In this document: positions 17,719-26,886 of the stretch, in pieces | How positions within the stretch are numbered: the stretch's first letter is position 1 | Layout of the letters: every line of letters starts with the position of its first letter | Source: Evansella caseinilytica | Lineage (GTDB): Bacteria; Bacillota; Bacilli; Bacillales; Salisediminibacteriaceae | NCBI RefSeq assembly: GCF_900107275.1 | Contig: NZ_FNPI01000006.1 | Coordinates: 62,001 to 126,000, forward strand | Length of the DNA: 64,000 nt | Reading direction: 5' to 3' | Program-made: the position numbers and the translations under genes | Notes under the pieces: model-generated | What the model saw: only the letters and a program-made list of their open reading frames with translations | Told to the model about the DNA's origin: nothing | Database searches by the model: none

Positions 17719-18810
17719 TTAGGAGACGGAAAACGATTTCTCCACTGCATGCGGAGTTCCTTTCTCCCATTCAAGCAGGTGTGTTAAGTGCGGATACATC
17801 GCTTCCCAGCGAAACAACTGCTCTATATGGTAAACACCGCCCGGATAGTCGGACTGATACAGCTCCTTTGCTGTCAGGCAGGCGACTGCGGCGGTAATAT
17901 CCGCTTCCTTCTCACCGCGGATCATCGTTTCCAGCCTGACTGGTTGAGCTGCCAGCACACCTTCGCCTTCTGCCTTGACGATGACTACGGGCTTTCCAGC
18001 TTTCGCGCGCAGCAGCAACTGTGTAGACAGGGGAACCGGGAGCAGGCGCAACAGCCCGGTTTTTTTAAGCCATGCGATTAATGTTGTAACGGCGGCGGAA
18101 TCAAAGCAAAGTCTGGTGGAGACGTCCGGAATCTCAAGGGTGCGGTGCAGTACGTGCTGATCGGAAAAATTGAAGCGAAAGGTGTTTCGCCAGCCGTAGC
18201 CAACGCCGAAATTCGTTGTTTTTCCATCGCTAAAGCTCTTTTCCTTGACGTATTCGCCGTTTGTCCAGCGCCAAAAATCTGTTTTGACATTGTTCAACGT
18301 CCACTCGATTGCCGCCTTTCCGTGCTCATCACCTAGGCCGAGCATCACATGAAGATCCACCACGCTGACCGAATCCAATTGCGCTTTCACCCAGGCGGCC
18401 AGCAAATTTGTCAATCCTGGAGCAAGACCGACGCTCAATACGGCGGTAGCTCCGTGATTTTTGGCGGTTGCATCCAACTGTGCCATCGTTTCCAGAAAGG
18501 AGTAGGAGGCGGTGATGTCGATATAATCCACTCCCATTGCCAAGCATTTTCGTGCAAATTGGTTGTCGCTCTGATCGACGCAGACGATGACAAGCTTCAC
18601 CTTTGTAAAAAAGGCAGCGGTTTGTTCTTGTGTCACATCGATATGCATCGGAAGCACCCTTCCGTTTGTTGAAGAGCAAAATTGCTCTGCTGCTTTTTTG
18701 TTCCTTCCGGCAGCATATACGTTTCCGGGAAAAGCAGCTGCCAATTCCAAACATATTTTTTGTCCGACATGCCCATAGCCGCCGATGACGACAATGCGAT
18801 CTTTTTTCAT
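17719..18810 (-). CDS. saccharopine dehydrogenase-like oxidoreductase
   Basis: A 363-residue protein with an N-terminal NAD(P)-binding Rossmann motif, VVIGGYGHVGQKICLEL, at about residues 7-23. It has the saccharopine-dehydrogenase NADP domain pattern: AGRNKKAAEQF, KLVIVCVDQ, GVDYIDITASYSFLE and SVGLAPGLTNLLAAW. The family reduces or oxidises C-N bonds of amino-acid conjugates, but many members have no known substrate. It lies 35 bases behind the methyltransferase gene on the same strand and is probably co-transcribed. A perfect Fur box lies upstream of that pair. A role in an iron-limitation metabolite is a guess. Confidence 0.82.
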   Translation of the reverse strand: MKKDRIVVIGGYGHVGQKICLELAAAFPGNVYAAGRNKKAAEQFCSSTNGRVLPMHIDVTQEQTAAFFTKVKLVIVCVDQSDNQFARKCLAMGVDYIDITASYSFLETMAQLDATAKNHGATAVLSVGLAPGLTNLLAAWVKAQLDSVSVVDLHVMLGLGDEHGKAAIEWTLNNVKTDFWRWTNGEYVKEKSFSDGKTTNFGVGYGWRNTFRFNFSDQHVLHRTLEIPDVSTRLCFDSAAVTTLIAWLKKTGLLRLLPVPLSTQLLLRAKAGKPVVIVKAEGEGVLAAQPVRLETMIRGEKEADITAAVACLTAKELYQSDYPGGVYHIEQLFRWEAMYPHLTHLLEWEKGTPHAVEKSFSVS

Positions 18811-18845
18811 TTAAGACACACTCCTGTTGTTTTTACTTGTTCACT

Positions 18846-19556
18846 TTATTTTTTAAAAGCGATAAAGCTCTCAATGAGATAAGAACCGAAATAACGGCTG
18901 ATATTTGTAAACCCGCAATCGGCAAGCAGGGACGCAATCGCACGCCCGTTGACTGGAAAGGTACGGTTTCCGATGGAAGCGGCAAACTGGTCAAACGTCT
19001 CCGCAGAAATACCGTGCGCCGTCATATGACTTTTCCAAGCATTCATTTGTACGGAAAAAGCCGGACTTCCCGAATTACCGTTAATCGATGCGAGAAAAAA
19101 CGGCGCTCCCGGTTTCAGCCTCGCCGCGATCTGCGCTAAAAACTGACGTTTCTCCGTCCGTTCTTTAAGGAAATGTAAGACCAATAAGCATGTTGCGCCA
19201 TCATATATTGCTTCTGATGGCAGCTGCTCCGGCGTTCCGTTCATAAAGCAGACTCGATGTGAGAGGTTTACGTTCTCCGTCCGTTTTTTGGCTATAGCCA
19301 GCATCGGTTGCGACGGATCGAGAGCGGTAAAGCGCCACTGCGGCTCAAACGCTCCCAGTGTTACCAGTTCCTGGCCGCCGCCGGCTCCGACGATCAACAG
19401 CTCAGCCGCCGTGTTCCTCTCTGCCAAGCCGGCTTTCATCAGCCTTGCTGTCATATCATACAAAAGCTCGTAACCGGCAATTTTAAGCGGAATCGTCTCC
19501 ACGTACCGCTCAACATCAGGCGCGTTCCAATCGTCTCTGATTTGATGTTTGCGCAT
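18846..19556 (-). CDS. class I SAM-dependent methyltransferase, possibly Fur-controlled
   Basis: A 236-residue methyltransferase. Motif I is LLIVGAGGGQELV near residue 54, the acidic loop is FTALDPSQPML near 75, and motif IV is YDGATCLLVLHFL near 118. The N-terminus (DDWNAPDVERYVETIPLKIA) resembles the substrate lid of small-molecule methyltransferases. AAAAAGGAGAG precedes the start. It precedes the saccharopine-dehydrogenase-like gene by 35 bases. A perfect Fur box starts about 95 bases upstream, although the best promoter match there reads the other way. Confidence 0.85.
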   Translation of the reverse strand: MRKHQIRDDWNAPDVERYVETIPLKIAGYELLYDMTARLMKAGLAERNTAAELLIVGAGGGQELVTLGAFEPQWRFTALDPSQPMLAIAKKRTENVNLSHRVCFMNGTPEQLPSEAIYDGATCLLVLHFLKERTEKRQFLAQIAARLKPGAPFFLASINGNSGSPAFSVQMNAWKSHMTAHGISAETFDQFAASIGNRTFPVNGRAIASLLADCGFTNISRYFGSYLIESFIAFKK

Positions 19557-19621
19557 GCTCTTCTCTCCTTTTTCTCAAGTGGTTGTTTCATAGGAGATAA
19601 AACTGAAGAAAATCAGTTTTT

Positions 19622-19670
19622 TTGCTGTTCATCCTTTCTCATTTCTATTATGATAATGATAATCATTATC
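19622..19670 (+). promoter_or_regulatory. perfect Fur box and promoter
   Basis: GATAATGATAATCATTATC at 19652-19670 equals the 19-bp Fur consensus and is a perfect 9-1-9 inverted repeat. TTGCTG (19622-19627) and TATTAT (19646-19651) with an 18-bp spacer form a plus-strand promoter whose -10 touches the box, so iron-loaded Fur should repress the LuxR-type gene. The divergent methyltransferase may be controlled too, but its promoter is less clear. Confidence 0.85.
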
Positions 19671-19734
19671 GTGTATTGGAGTGAAAAATGCTATCCCAGA
19701 AAGCTGGGGAATTGTGATAAGAGGGGGATGGAAG

Positions 19735-20805
19735 GTGAAGACAGAACGATGGATACAGAAGATAATGCAAGCATGCCTTACAGCGGATACGTATACATTT
19801 CGTCGACGCGTTCTTGCAGAATTGCGGAATGTCCTCGATTTCGAGGTAGCATGCTTTACTACTGTTGATCCCCGCACGCTGCTTTCTACCGGAGCAGTGA
19901 CAGATGAACGGATTGAAAAGCTGCATCCCCGGTTGTTTGAAAATGAATATGAAGGGGCAGACTGCAATCGTTATTCAGAGCTCGCACATTCATCTGTAAA
20001 GGTAGCTGCGTTGAGCGTGGCAACCGGAGGCAATCTGGCGCAAAGTGTACGTGGCCGCGAAATATTGCTTCCGGCAGGGTTGGGGGATGAGCTGCGGGCG
20101 GCGCTCGTCCATCAAGGAGAATGCTGGGGGTTTTTGACATTGTATCGTTCCGCTGAACAAGCCCGGTTTACACAAACTGAGATTGCGCTTGTCTCCACGC
20201 TTGTCCCAAATTTTGCCCGGACTTTGCGGGAGGCAACCACCCGGATGGAAGCCGATGCTGCGGCAGTTAACACACCGGAGGCGGGGATTGCGGTGATTTC
20301 GGCAGACTTTACGCTCTTGTCTGCCAACGATGCGGCACGATGGTGGCTAGCTGTTTTGCGCCGGCAGGAAGACATCGGTCAACAGTATCTTCCCCGGCCT
20401 GTCAGAGCTGTTTGTTCAAAGGTTAGAGGCCGCAGCCGCATACAGAAATCTTCCGGTCAGGCAAAGGTGTGCATTCCGATTTCTCAAGGAGGCTTTCTAT
20501 CTATCCGGGCAAGTGAATTGACCAGTCCCTCGACAGTACAGTATGCCGTTGTTTTGGAACGGGCGCGGCCGGATGAGATTGTTCCATTATTGGCCGCTTC
20601 CTATAACTTGACCTCGCGTGAAAAACAATTGTTGGGCTGCATTCTGTCCGGGGGTTCAACGAAGGAAATTGCCGCTGCTTTGTCCATTTCCACGTATACT
20701 GTACAGGATCATCTGAAATCGATTTTTTCCAAAACAGGTGTCGGCAGCCGCAGGGAGTTGATCAGGCTGCTGATTACGCGGTACAGCCTGCTGGACATCA
20801 TGTAG
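19735..20805 (+). CDS. LuxR-family transcriptional regulator with GAF-like sensor
   Basis: A 356-residue regulator. The N-terminal part (about 10-190) reads like a GAF-type sensor (FRRRVLAELRNVLDFEVACF, CWGFLTLYRS). A middle segment resembles a PAS-like fold. The C-terminal helix-turn-helix at about 290-345 is clearly LuxR type: LTSREKQLLGCILSGGSTKE, then IAAALSISTYTVQDHLKSIF. No phosphoreceiver domain is present. I prefer the GTG at 19735, 10 nt after GAGG; the frame extends to a GTG at 19681 without a good site. The Fur box just upstream indicates induction under iron limitation. Targets are probably the neighbouring genes. Confidence 0.85.
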   Translation: MKTERWIQKIMQACLTADTYTFRRRVLAELRNVLDFEVACFTTVDPRTLLSTGAVTDERIEKLHPRLFENEYEGADCNRYSELAHSSVKVAALSVATGGNLAQSVRGREILLPAGLGDELRAALVHQGECWGFLTLYRSAEQARFTQTEIALVSTLVPNFARTLREATTRMEADAAAVNTPEAGIAVISADFTLLSANDAARWWLAVLRRQEDIGQQYLPRPVRAVCSKVRGRSRIQKSSGQAKVCIPISQGGFLSIRASELTSPSTVQYAVVLERARPDEIVPLLAASYNLTSREKQLLGCILSGGSTKEIAAALSISTYTVQDHLKSIFSKTGVGSRRELIRLLITRYSLLDIM

Positions 20806-21019
20806 TCAAGTGTGTTTAAAGGTGGAGGCGGCGAAGAATGAAAGGCCGTGCGGGGACGGCTTGCGAAATAAAAAATGAATTATGAAAAGATAGTTTTAAA
20901 GTATCCCTTTGTATGTTAGTATAAAAAATATAGGAATGTATGTTTGCCTTTGTGTTCTATCGCGATCATTTTCGGCAAGGAAGTTGAAAAATCATTGGAA
21001 TAAATGGAGGGTCAGAAGC

Positions 21020-21508
21020 ATGTCGCAAACCATTCAGGAAAAGAGAGTTTCCCGAGAGCAAGCCTCTTACTTTATCGGAAAAGCAGTGACGACAACCAAT
21101 GAAGCGGAAATGAAGGGGGAAGGAGTCATTTCCGGTCAATGGGCAAGCTATTATCAAGATGGGGTGTTCGAACGAATTCCTAATAAAAAGCACGCCGGCA
21201 CACTGGCGATTTATACTGATTATCAATCGGGTGAAACCGGCCCCTATACATTTGCTTTAGGGGCGGAAGTATCTGCTGTTGAAGAAGTTCCCCAAGGAAT
21301 GAAAGCTTACAGCATTCCCGCCTCTGATTATGTCGTGTTTACAACGAGGACCGGACCTGTCCAGGAAATTGTTGTCGAAGCATGGCAGTATATATGGGAA
21401 TGGTCGAAAACGAACAAAAGAGCATTCAAAACAGATTTTGAACTTTATGATGATAGGTGCGCGGATCCTGACAATAGTCAGGTGGATATTTACATATCGG
21501 TGAAGTAG
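21020..21508 (+). CDS. GyrI-like / effector-binding domain protein
   Basis: A 162-residue stand-alone effector-binding domain of the GyrI/AraC-effector (Cass2-like) superfamily. These bind cationic or hydrophobic small molecules and sometimes act as sensors or sequestering proteins. Typical parts are VISGQWASYYQDGVFERIPN, LAIYTDYQSGETGPYTFALG and the conserved pattern YSIPASDYVVFTTRTGPVQE, with Trp residues near QYIWEWSKTN. GGAGG lies 9 nt before the ATG at 21020; a longer frame upstream lacks a site. There is no DNA-binding domain. It lies downstream of the iron-controlled LuxR gene, separated by about 210 bases. Confidence 0.85.
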   Translation: MSQTIQEKRVSREQASYFIGKAVTTTNEAEMKGEGVISGQWASYYQDGVFERIPNKKHAGTLAIYTDYQSGETGPYTFALGAEVSAVEEVPQGMKAYSIPASDYVVFTTRTGPVQEIVVEAWQYIWEWSKTNKRAFKTDFELYDDRCADPDNSQVDIYISVK

Positions 21509-21707
21509 AAGAGAAGCACTCCTGAAAAACTCGTCTGTTAATAGAAGCGAATGCTGCTGCCGCTTTAAGAGCGTTCGAAAAGGTCAAAGGTGCGATAGCA
21601 AGTGGCTTTTGTATGATGGATAAGATATAAAACGCTATTTTTTGAACAGCACGCAAAGAGAGGTGTATCCACAGGCTGCTGTTTTACCTGTGGATACACC
21701 GTGGATG

Positions 21708-22157
21708 TTATTCGCCTTTGACAAGACGGGCAAATTCAGCTCCGAATGCCACCGACCGGTCCTTGTCGTCTCCTTCAGGAAGATTCTCTACTTTGAGTCC
21801 TTCTAAGGCGAGGTTGCCTCCTCTTTCTTTAATGACTTCTTCCAGCAGATCCACCGCGCCGCAGTAGATGGTATAGGAAGTATCGCCGGTGCCGAAAACT
21901 GCAAAGGTTTTTCCGGCGAGGTCATGTGTTTCCATGTCATCATATAAGTCGAGAAATTCGTCAGGCAGCGCTCCTTCCCCCCATGTATATGCACCGAGCA
22001 TGATGTAATCAAACTCATCGATCGTACTGATATCCACATCCATGACGTCTCGCTTATCTACTTCCACTCCTTCGGAAGCAACCCCTTCTTCGACAAGATC
22101 CGCCATTTCTTCCGTATTGCCTGTCATGCTTGCATAAACCAATAAGATTTTACTCAC
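21708..22157 (-). CDS. flavodoxin
   Basis: A 149-residue flavodoxin, an FMN-binding electron carrier that replaces ferredoxin when iron is short. The phosphate-binding loop is YASMTGNTEEMA at about residues 8-19. The isoalloxazine-flanking loops are LGAYTWGEGALPDEFLDLYD and FGTGDTSYTIYCGAVDLLEE. Length and pattern match the short-chain Bacillus flavodoxins YkuN and YkuP, which are Fur targets. I chose the GTG at 22157 because GGGAGGATGTAAAC precedes it; the upstream frame extension overlaps the previous gene. It lies 49 bases after the beta-propeller gene and shares its Fur-box promoter. Confidence 0.92.
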   Translation of the reverse strand: MSKILLVYASMTGNTEEMADLVEEGVASEGVEVDKRDVMDVDISTIDEFDYIMLGAYTWGEGALPDEFLDLYDDMETHDLAGKTFAVFGTGDTSYTIYCGAVDLLEEVIKERGGNLALEGLKVENLPEGDDKDRSVAFGAEFARLVKGE

Positions 22158-22206
22158 GTTTACATCCTCCCTCAATGAAGTTTTAATTGTATAATAAAAT
22201 ATTTGC

Positions 22207-23115
22207 TCAATGCTGAATAAGCTGTTGCATCTCGGAATTGGAATACAGCGAAGTGTATAATCCCGCAACGAAATATTGGCTTTGGTGATTGGAAATCCGC
22301 CAGCCATGTCCATGGACTAATGCGCAAGGGACAACTTTGTTATCTTCCAAATACACTCTGGAAACTCTTCCGACACCGTTTCTGTCCTGTGAGGTTGTAG
22401 TGTATAAATAATCGTCGCTTTGAGATAAATCAAGATAGCAGCGCTCTTGACAATCACTTTCACAAACTCTCCACCTGTATTGCTTGTTTCCCGGACAGAA
22501 CGCATGGCAATATTCAATCGATCCTCCCGCTTCTTTGCATGTTCCCGCTGCCGAAACAAGATATTGCTTATATTTGAGAAGGGAAGCGATCATTCTTGTA
22601 TCCTTTTTAATGCGGGTGACTTCATAGCGGTGCAGGTCGATTCGCCATATTCCGCCGTATTGCGGATGTACTTTTGTTCCTGCATAAACATAGTGTTCAT
22701 CCAACAGTAACGAGCGGATAGACGGTTTGGCGCCTTTCAGACTATGAAAAGGGCGGATCGTTTTCCAACTGTTACCGAAATCATTGGAGACAAAAATCAC
22801 GTTGTTTCCGTGAGTCGCGATTGTACCATGTTCAGAGGCGCAGACGCTCCAGATGGAACCCTTTGTAGGCAAGGTTGTTGTCTGCCAAGTTTCCCCATAA
22901 TCTGAACTGCGGATAAAAATACCGTTGTCACCGACTCCGTAAATCGTATTTTTCATACAGGTCAAATCCAAGATGCGGCGATCGAGCTGAATCAACATTT
23001 TTTCTGTGCCGCTCCTATGAATCAGTGAAATGCCGCTGTCCACCGCGGCAAAGAAATCGCCGTTGTGAGCTTTGGTTACGGCAGTAGCGCCGGCAAAACA
23101 TTGGGAGATTTGCAT
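22207..23115 (-). CDS. Cys-rich beta-propeller protein with Asp-box repeats
   Basis: A 302-residue protein folded as a predicted beta-propeller. Asp-box (BNR-type) motifs are SSDYGETWQ near residue 70 and SNDFGNSWK near 112, and blade-like repeats such as GIWRIDLHRYEVTRI follow. A segment near 190-225 is strikingly rich in Cys: GTCKEAGG, EYCHAFCPGN, RVCESDCQERCYLDL. Such a cluster could bind metal or form disulfides. There is no signal peptide, so it is probably cytoplasmic. I chose the ATG at 23115, 6 nt after GGAGG. It heads a Fur-controlled operon with flavodoxin. The function is unknown. Confidence 0.8.
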   Translation of the reverse strand: MQISQCFAGATAVTKAHNGDFFAAVDSGISLIHRSGTEKMLIQLDRRILDLTCMKNTIYGVGDNGIFIRSSDYGETWQTTTLPTKGSIWSVCASEHGTIATHGNNVIFVSNDFGNSWKTIRPFHSLKGAKPSIRSLLLDEHYVYAGTKVHPQYGGIWRIDLHRYEVTRIKKDTRMIASLLKYKQYLVSAAGTCKEAGGSIEYCHAFCPGNKQYRWRVCESDCQERCYLDLSQSDDYLYTTTSQDRNGVGRVSRVYLEDNKVVPCALVHGHGWRISNHQSQYFVAGLYTSLYSNSEMQQLIQH

Positions 23116-23157
23116 GTGATGCCTCCTCGTGTAAAAACTGAACACAATTCTAATACT

Positions 23158-23214
23158 TGATAATAATTCTCATTCTCAATAATTATTTTAGTTGCTAATG
23201 ATAATCATTGTCAA
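23158..23214 (-). promoter_or_regulatory. Fur-controlled promoter with two Fur boxes
   Basis: On the minus strand TTGACA (23209-23214) and TAAAAT (23185-23190) are 18 bp apart. TGATAATCATTGTCA at 23199-23213 matches the 15-bp Fur motif TGATAATNATTATCA at all but one position and covers the -35 region. TGATAATAATTCTCA at 23158-23172 matches at all but one position as well and lies just downstream of the -10. Repression by iron-loaded Fur of the propeller-flavodoxin operon is well supported. Confidence 0.9.
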
Positions 23215-23320
23215 TTAAAATTTGAAGGGAATAATAAAAATAGTGTGAACGATAGAGAGGTATGGAATAATATACCATTTAAAGTGTGAAATACTACGAA
23301 GGAGAAGACGGGTAAATTCT

Positions 23321-23491
23321 AGTGGCGGAAAAACGAAGCTATTCGACAGGAATAACTTGACGAACTGACGGGAAAACAGCTAAAATCGACGGAATAACTT
23401 GATGAGCTGGCGGGAAAACAACTGAAATCGGCGGGAATAACTGTAGAAATATATGAAAGCACTGAAAAAGGGGGAAAGCCCCTTTTTCAGT
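23321..23491. repeat. gacggaat/cggcggga motif string and a hairpin
   Basis: 23321-23452 repeats motifs such as gacgggaaaacagctaaaat, cgacggaataacttgatga and cggcgggaataact at spacings of about 30-35 bases. 23461-23491 is a 13-bp hairpin (ACTGAAAAAGGGG / CCCCTTTTTCAGT) that may end transcription of the chemoreceptor gene on the minus strand, though no T-run follows. The same motif string occurs near 10.43 and 46.7 kb. No gene is visible. Confidence 0.5.
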
Positions 23492-23585
23492 CCCTCAAAT
23501 GTATCCGCCAATGTTCCAAATGAATCACAAGCTTTTAAAATACATTATCGTACTTTACGTTTTTGCCTGAATTAGTCTTATCAAA

Positions 23586-25607
23586 TTATACTTTGAATTT
23601 GCTGATGACTTCCTTCAGCTCCATTGCCATTTGGCTTAAGTGCTGAGCAGATGCTGTGATTTCCTCCATCGTTGCCAACTGCTCTTCGGAAGCTGCCGCA
23701 ACCTCCTGAGCATTTTCCGTCGTAGTGTCGGTAACGCTGGAAATTTCATTAAAGGAAGATGAAACTTGTTCCACTTCCGCAGAGATTTCCTCCGTTGTTG
23801 CAGCCATGGTTGTGATTTGCTCTGCAACGAGATTGGTTGAAGAAATAATTTCCTGGAAGTGATTTTTCGTATCGTTTGCGATAACGAGTCCGTCTTTCAC
23901 TTCTGCCATGACGCCATTCATTGCCGTGCTTGTACGGTCCATTTCCTTCTGTATTTCAACAACGATGTCGGAAATTTGCTGCGATGACTGCTGGGAGCTT
24001 TCAGCAAGCTTTCTTACTTCGTCGGCAACAACGGCGAACCCTTTGCCGTGTTCTCCGGCTCGCGCCGCTTCGATGGCCGCATTTAACGCAAGCAAATTTG
24101 TCTGTTCCGCAATGGAAGTAATCACCTCCAAAATGCTGTTTATTTCTTTTGAACGTTCCACGAGTATTTGCGTAATTTGGACAGAGTCCGTAACCGAATC
24201 ATGGATCTTGTTCATTTTTTGTACGTTGTTTTCAACAGATTCTCCGCCTTCTTCTGCCTTCTCAATGGTTGCAGATACAGCTTCAGTAATCTGAGACGAG
24301 GTTTCAGCAATTTGATGAACGCCTCTTGACACTTCGCCAAGTGAGTGTGTGCTTTCATTAACCCCTTTGGATTGCTTTTCCGCGCCGTTTGCCACCTGCT
24401 GGATGGAAACCGTTATTTGCTCACTTGAACGGCTGACTTCTTCCGAGCTGGCTGATAGTTGTTCTGACGAAGCAGCCACTTTTTCCCCGTTATCGCCAAC
24501 CTGGTATATTACTGCCTTTAAGTTTTTCGCCATGATATTCACATTTTTCGCCAACATGCCGATTTCATCATTCTTTTTGATCTGTAAGTCTTCATTTGTC
24601 AAGTCTCCGTCGGCAATATGATTGACATGATTGGAGATGAGACGAATCGGGCGGCTCATGCTTCTGGCAAAGAAAATCGCAAATAAAGTAATGATAATCG
24701 CCGCTGCTGCCATAATGATTAATGTATAATTCCGGATGGCGTTGGCAACGACCAAAATGGAAGACATCGGTGAGAACAGATAAATGCCGTAACCTGCTTT
24801 TTCAATCGGCGCATAGCTGGCCACCAGTTCGTTCCCGTCAACGGAAATGTTGGATGTACCTGCTTCTTGCTTTCCTTTGTCAAAAATAGCGACGACATTG
24901 TCAGAAATTCCGGACTCTTCTACAGCAACACCGATTAATTCTTCATCCGGATGTGCCTGAATAATGTTCTGATCGTCGATAAAGACGAGCTGTAAACCAT
25001 TTTGGGAAAAGTGCTCTTCATTTAAATAAAGCTCCACCAATTGTTCAAAGTTAATCGACGCCGACATGACTCCAAGCTTTTCCCCGCTCGTGCTGACAAT
25101 CGGTGTTGCAACAACCACAATCCGGTTACCGGTTGCGTTGGAGATCAGAACGCTGGAAATGGTATCTTCGCCGGCCATCCCGGCTTGAAAGTAGGCGCGA
25201 TCTGACAGATCCAGTACACCGATATGCTCTTCGTTTGTGTGGGCCTGAACGATTCCGTCCGGACCAGTAAACACAACGGTTTCATAACTTGCATCCTGAT
25301 TTTTGACGACATTCATCAACTGCAGCTGACTTTCCAGACTGCCAGACTGAATCGCTTCCGAATTGGCAACGATTTTTATTTCATCGAGTCGTTTATCCAG
25401 CCACTGCTCCATTCCGGAAACCGTGCTGATCGTTTGGTTTGCCATTAACTCTTGTTCTTTGGCAACGATTTCGTTGCTGCTCAAAAAATAAACTAAATAG
25501 GCTGCTGCCGCCATCGGAATTAAACCGACTAATAGAAAATAAATAATAAATTGTGAATTAATTGAATTTTTAAAAATATTTTGGAAAAATGCAGGTGATT
25601 GCTTCAC
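23586..25607 (-). CDS. methyl-accepting chemotaxis protein, dCache sensor
   Basis: A 673-residue chemoreceptor of the Bacillus McpA/TlpA type. Membrane helix 1 lies at about residues 20-42. A double-Cache extracellular domain (about 45-285) contains [14 protein letters not shown] and [13 protein letters not shown], the usual membrane-distal pocket for amino acids or similar ligands. Membrane helix 2 is at 293-314, then HAMP to about 368. The signalling coiled coil has the conserved tip [20 protein letters not shown]. The start is a GTG at 25607 with AAAGGA 11 nt upstream. Pentapeptide-like Glu/Gln methylation segments are plausible on both sides of the tip. The gene is monocistronic. Confidence 0.95.
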   Translation of the reverse strand: MKQSPAFFQNIFKNSINSQFIIYFLLVGLIPMAAAAYLVYFLSSNEIVAKEQELMANQTISTVSGMEQWLDKRLDEIKIVANSEAIQSGSLESQLQLMNVVKNQDASYETVVFTGPDGIVQAHTNEEHIGVLDLSDRAYFQAGMAGEDTISSVLISNATGNRIVVVATPIVSTSGEKLGVMSASINFEQLVELYLNEEHFSQNGLQLVFIDDQNIIQAHPDEELIGVAVEESGISDNVVAIFDKGKQEAGTSNISVDGNELVASYAPIEKAGYGIYLFSPMSSILVVANAIRNYTLIIMAAAAIIITLFAIFFARSMSRPIRLISNHVNHIADGDLTNEDLQIKKNDEIGMLAKNVNIMAKNLKAVIYQVGDNGEKVAASSEQLSASSEEVSRSSEQITVSIQQVANGAEKQSKGVNESTHSLGEVSRGVHQIAETSSQITEAVSATIEKAEEGGESVENNVQKMNKIHDSVTDSVQITQILVERSKEINSILEVITSIAEQTNLLALNAAIEAARAGEHGKGFAVVADEVRKLAESSQQSSQQISDIVVEIQKEMDRTSTAMNGVMAEVKDGLVIANDTKNHFQEIISSTNLVAEQITTMAATTEEISAEVEQVSSSFNEISSVTDTTTENAQEVAAASEEQLATMEEITASAQHLSQMAMELKEVISKFKV

Positions 25608-26032
25608 ATTATGTCATTCCTTTCAGTAATATGCATTCATCATAGCACGATTTATTTCGATTTAACATGACAATTTTAGACAAAAATAACTAGGTATATT
25701 CTACTTGTTAAACCAGTGGAAATCTATGAATTATTACAAAATACCCGGTTGTTGGAAACTATTGCTAATGGGGTGCTGCCGCATCATACCACACTTGATA
25801 ATGAATCTAAAAGATCTGCTGTCTCCTATAAGTTCGATGAGTCTTTTGTACTAGATTTGCTTATTTCGGTACGTATGGAAGAGTCATTTGCGGTTTGCGA
25901 CAAATTGAAAGGGAATTATTGGTTATTAAGGCGAAACGGTGGTGAGAAGGGATGGAAATATAATGTAATTAAAAGGGTGTGTTAGAGGAGAGACATGAAA
26001 AAAAGACCGGTTGCGCCGGGAGAGTGACGGAA
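25608..26032. other. gap without a supported gene
   Basis: The AT-rich part next to 25608 should carry the chemoreceptor promoter. A plus-strand frame at 25716-25985 (89 codons from a GTG) has no ribosome-binding site and no recognisable family, so I do not call it a gene. Confidence 0.4.
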
Positions 26033-26067
26033 AAACAAAAACCGCCCGATAGATGTTTATCGAACGG
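26033..26067 (-). terminator. intrinsic terminator of the TetR gene
   Basis: On the minus strand the stem CCGTTCGATA / TATCGGGCGG, with a 6-nt loop, is followed by TTTTTGTTTTT. It lies about 95 bases past the TetR stop codon. Confidence 0.7.
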
Positions 26068-26162
26068 AAGAATGATTGGTTTTTACGCACAATTTTTTTT
26101 GAATCCAAGGCGGTTATCCTTCTTGTAATCTAAGATATCGCGGGGGTGAGGAGGAGTTCACC

Positions 26163-26810
26163 TTATTGCTTCGCTGCCAGACCGTGCATGATGAAATGAA
26201 TCGTCCGGTCAATCTCTGCCTCGTCATCCCAGTTTGCCTCGGGAAAAAAGACGTATCTTGCCAGAACATGACCGATGATGGACGTAGCGGTAAAGCGGAT
26301 GATGCTGAACGTTGGCATTTCAATAATTTCCCCTTTTTGCTTGTAATGCTCCACAAACTTGCTCATTCGCTGGTAGATTTCCTTGGCGACATGCTCTTTA
26401 AACTGCTCACGGAGTTCATCGTGGAACGGGATTTCCTGTACCATGATTTTAAGAACCGGCAAGTTTTTTATCAGAAATTCTTTTCGATTGTAAATCATTG
26501 CTCGGAGAAAATCCTCGTATTTTTCATAACGCTGATCAATCACTTTGTACAAATCTTTCATGATAAACGGGGAAATCAGCTTCGACATCACCGGTGATAC
26601 GATAGAAAGCAACAGTTCTTTTTTTGTTTTGTAATGGCGGAAGATCGTACCTTCCGCGACGCCAGCTTTTTTGGCGATTTCACTTGTTGATGTGGCGGCA
26701 AACCCTTTTTCTGAAAAAGACTCGATCGCGGCGATGATGATCTGTCTTTGTTTTTCGGTTAAATCTTCGCCATCGAAGAACATTTCTTTAAGAATATTTT
26801 GTTCAGCCAT
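26163..26810 (-). CDS. TetR-family transcriptional regulator
   Basis: A 215-residue TetR repressor. The DNA-binding domain spans about residues 15-65 and reads TEKQRQIIIAAIESFSEKGF, then the helix-turn-helix STSEIAKKAGVAEGTIFRHY. The C-terminal all-helical domain would bind an inducer. I chose the ATG at 26810 because GGGGAG lies just before it; the longer frame is a translation of the adjacent repeat. It lies downstream of the ABC exporter genes on the same strand but is separated from them by a repeat. Two palindromes around the exporter promoter (29159-29226) are its likely operators. Confidence 0.9.
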   Translation of the reverse strand: MAEQNILKEMFFDGEDLTEKQRQIIIAAIESFSEKGFAATSTSEIAKKAGVAEGTIFRHYKTKKELLLSIVSPVMSKLISPFIMKDLYKVIDQRYEKYEDFLRAMIYNRKEFLIKNLPVLKIMVQEIPFHDELREQFKEHVAKEIYQRMSKFVEHYKQKGEIIEMPTFSIIRFTATSIIGHVLARYVFFPEANWDDEAEIDRTIHFIMHGLAAKQ

Positions 26811-26886
26811 TTTTAGCTCCCCTAATCTACAATGGATTATGTTTACGTATATCCTTTTTGAACAAACAGTATATAGTAGAGCGTGT

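Noticed and set aside
25716-25985. 89-codon frame between the chemoreceptor and TetR genes
   Set aside because: No ribosome-binding site, no recognisable family, and it ends near a terminator that belongs to the other strand.
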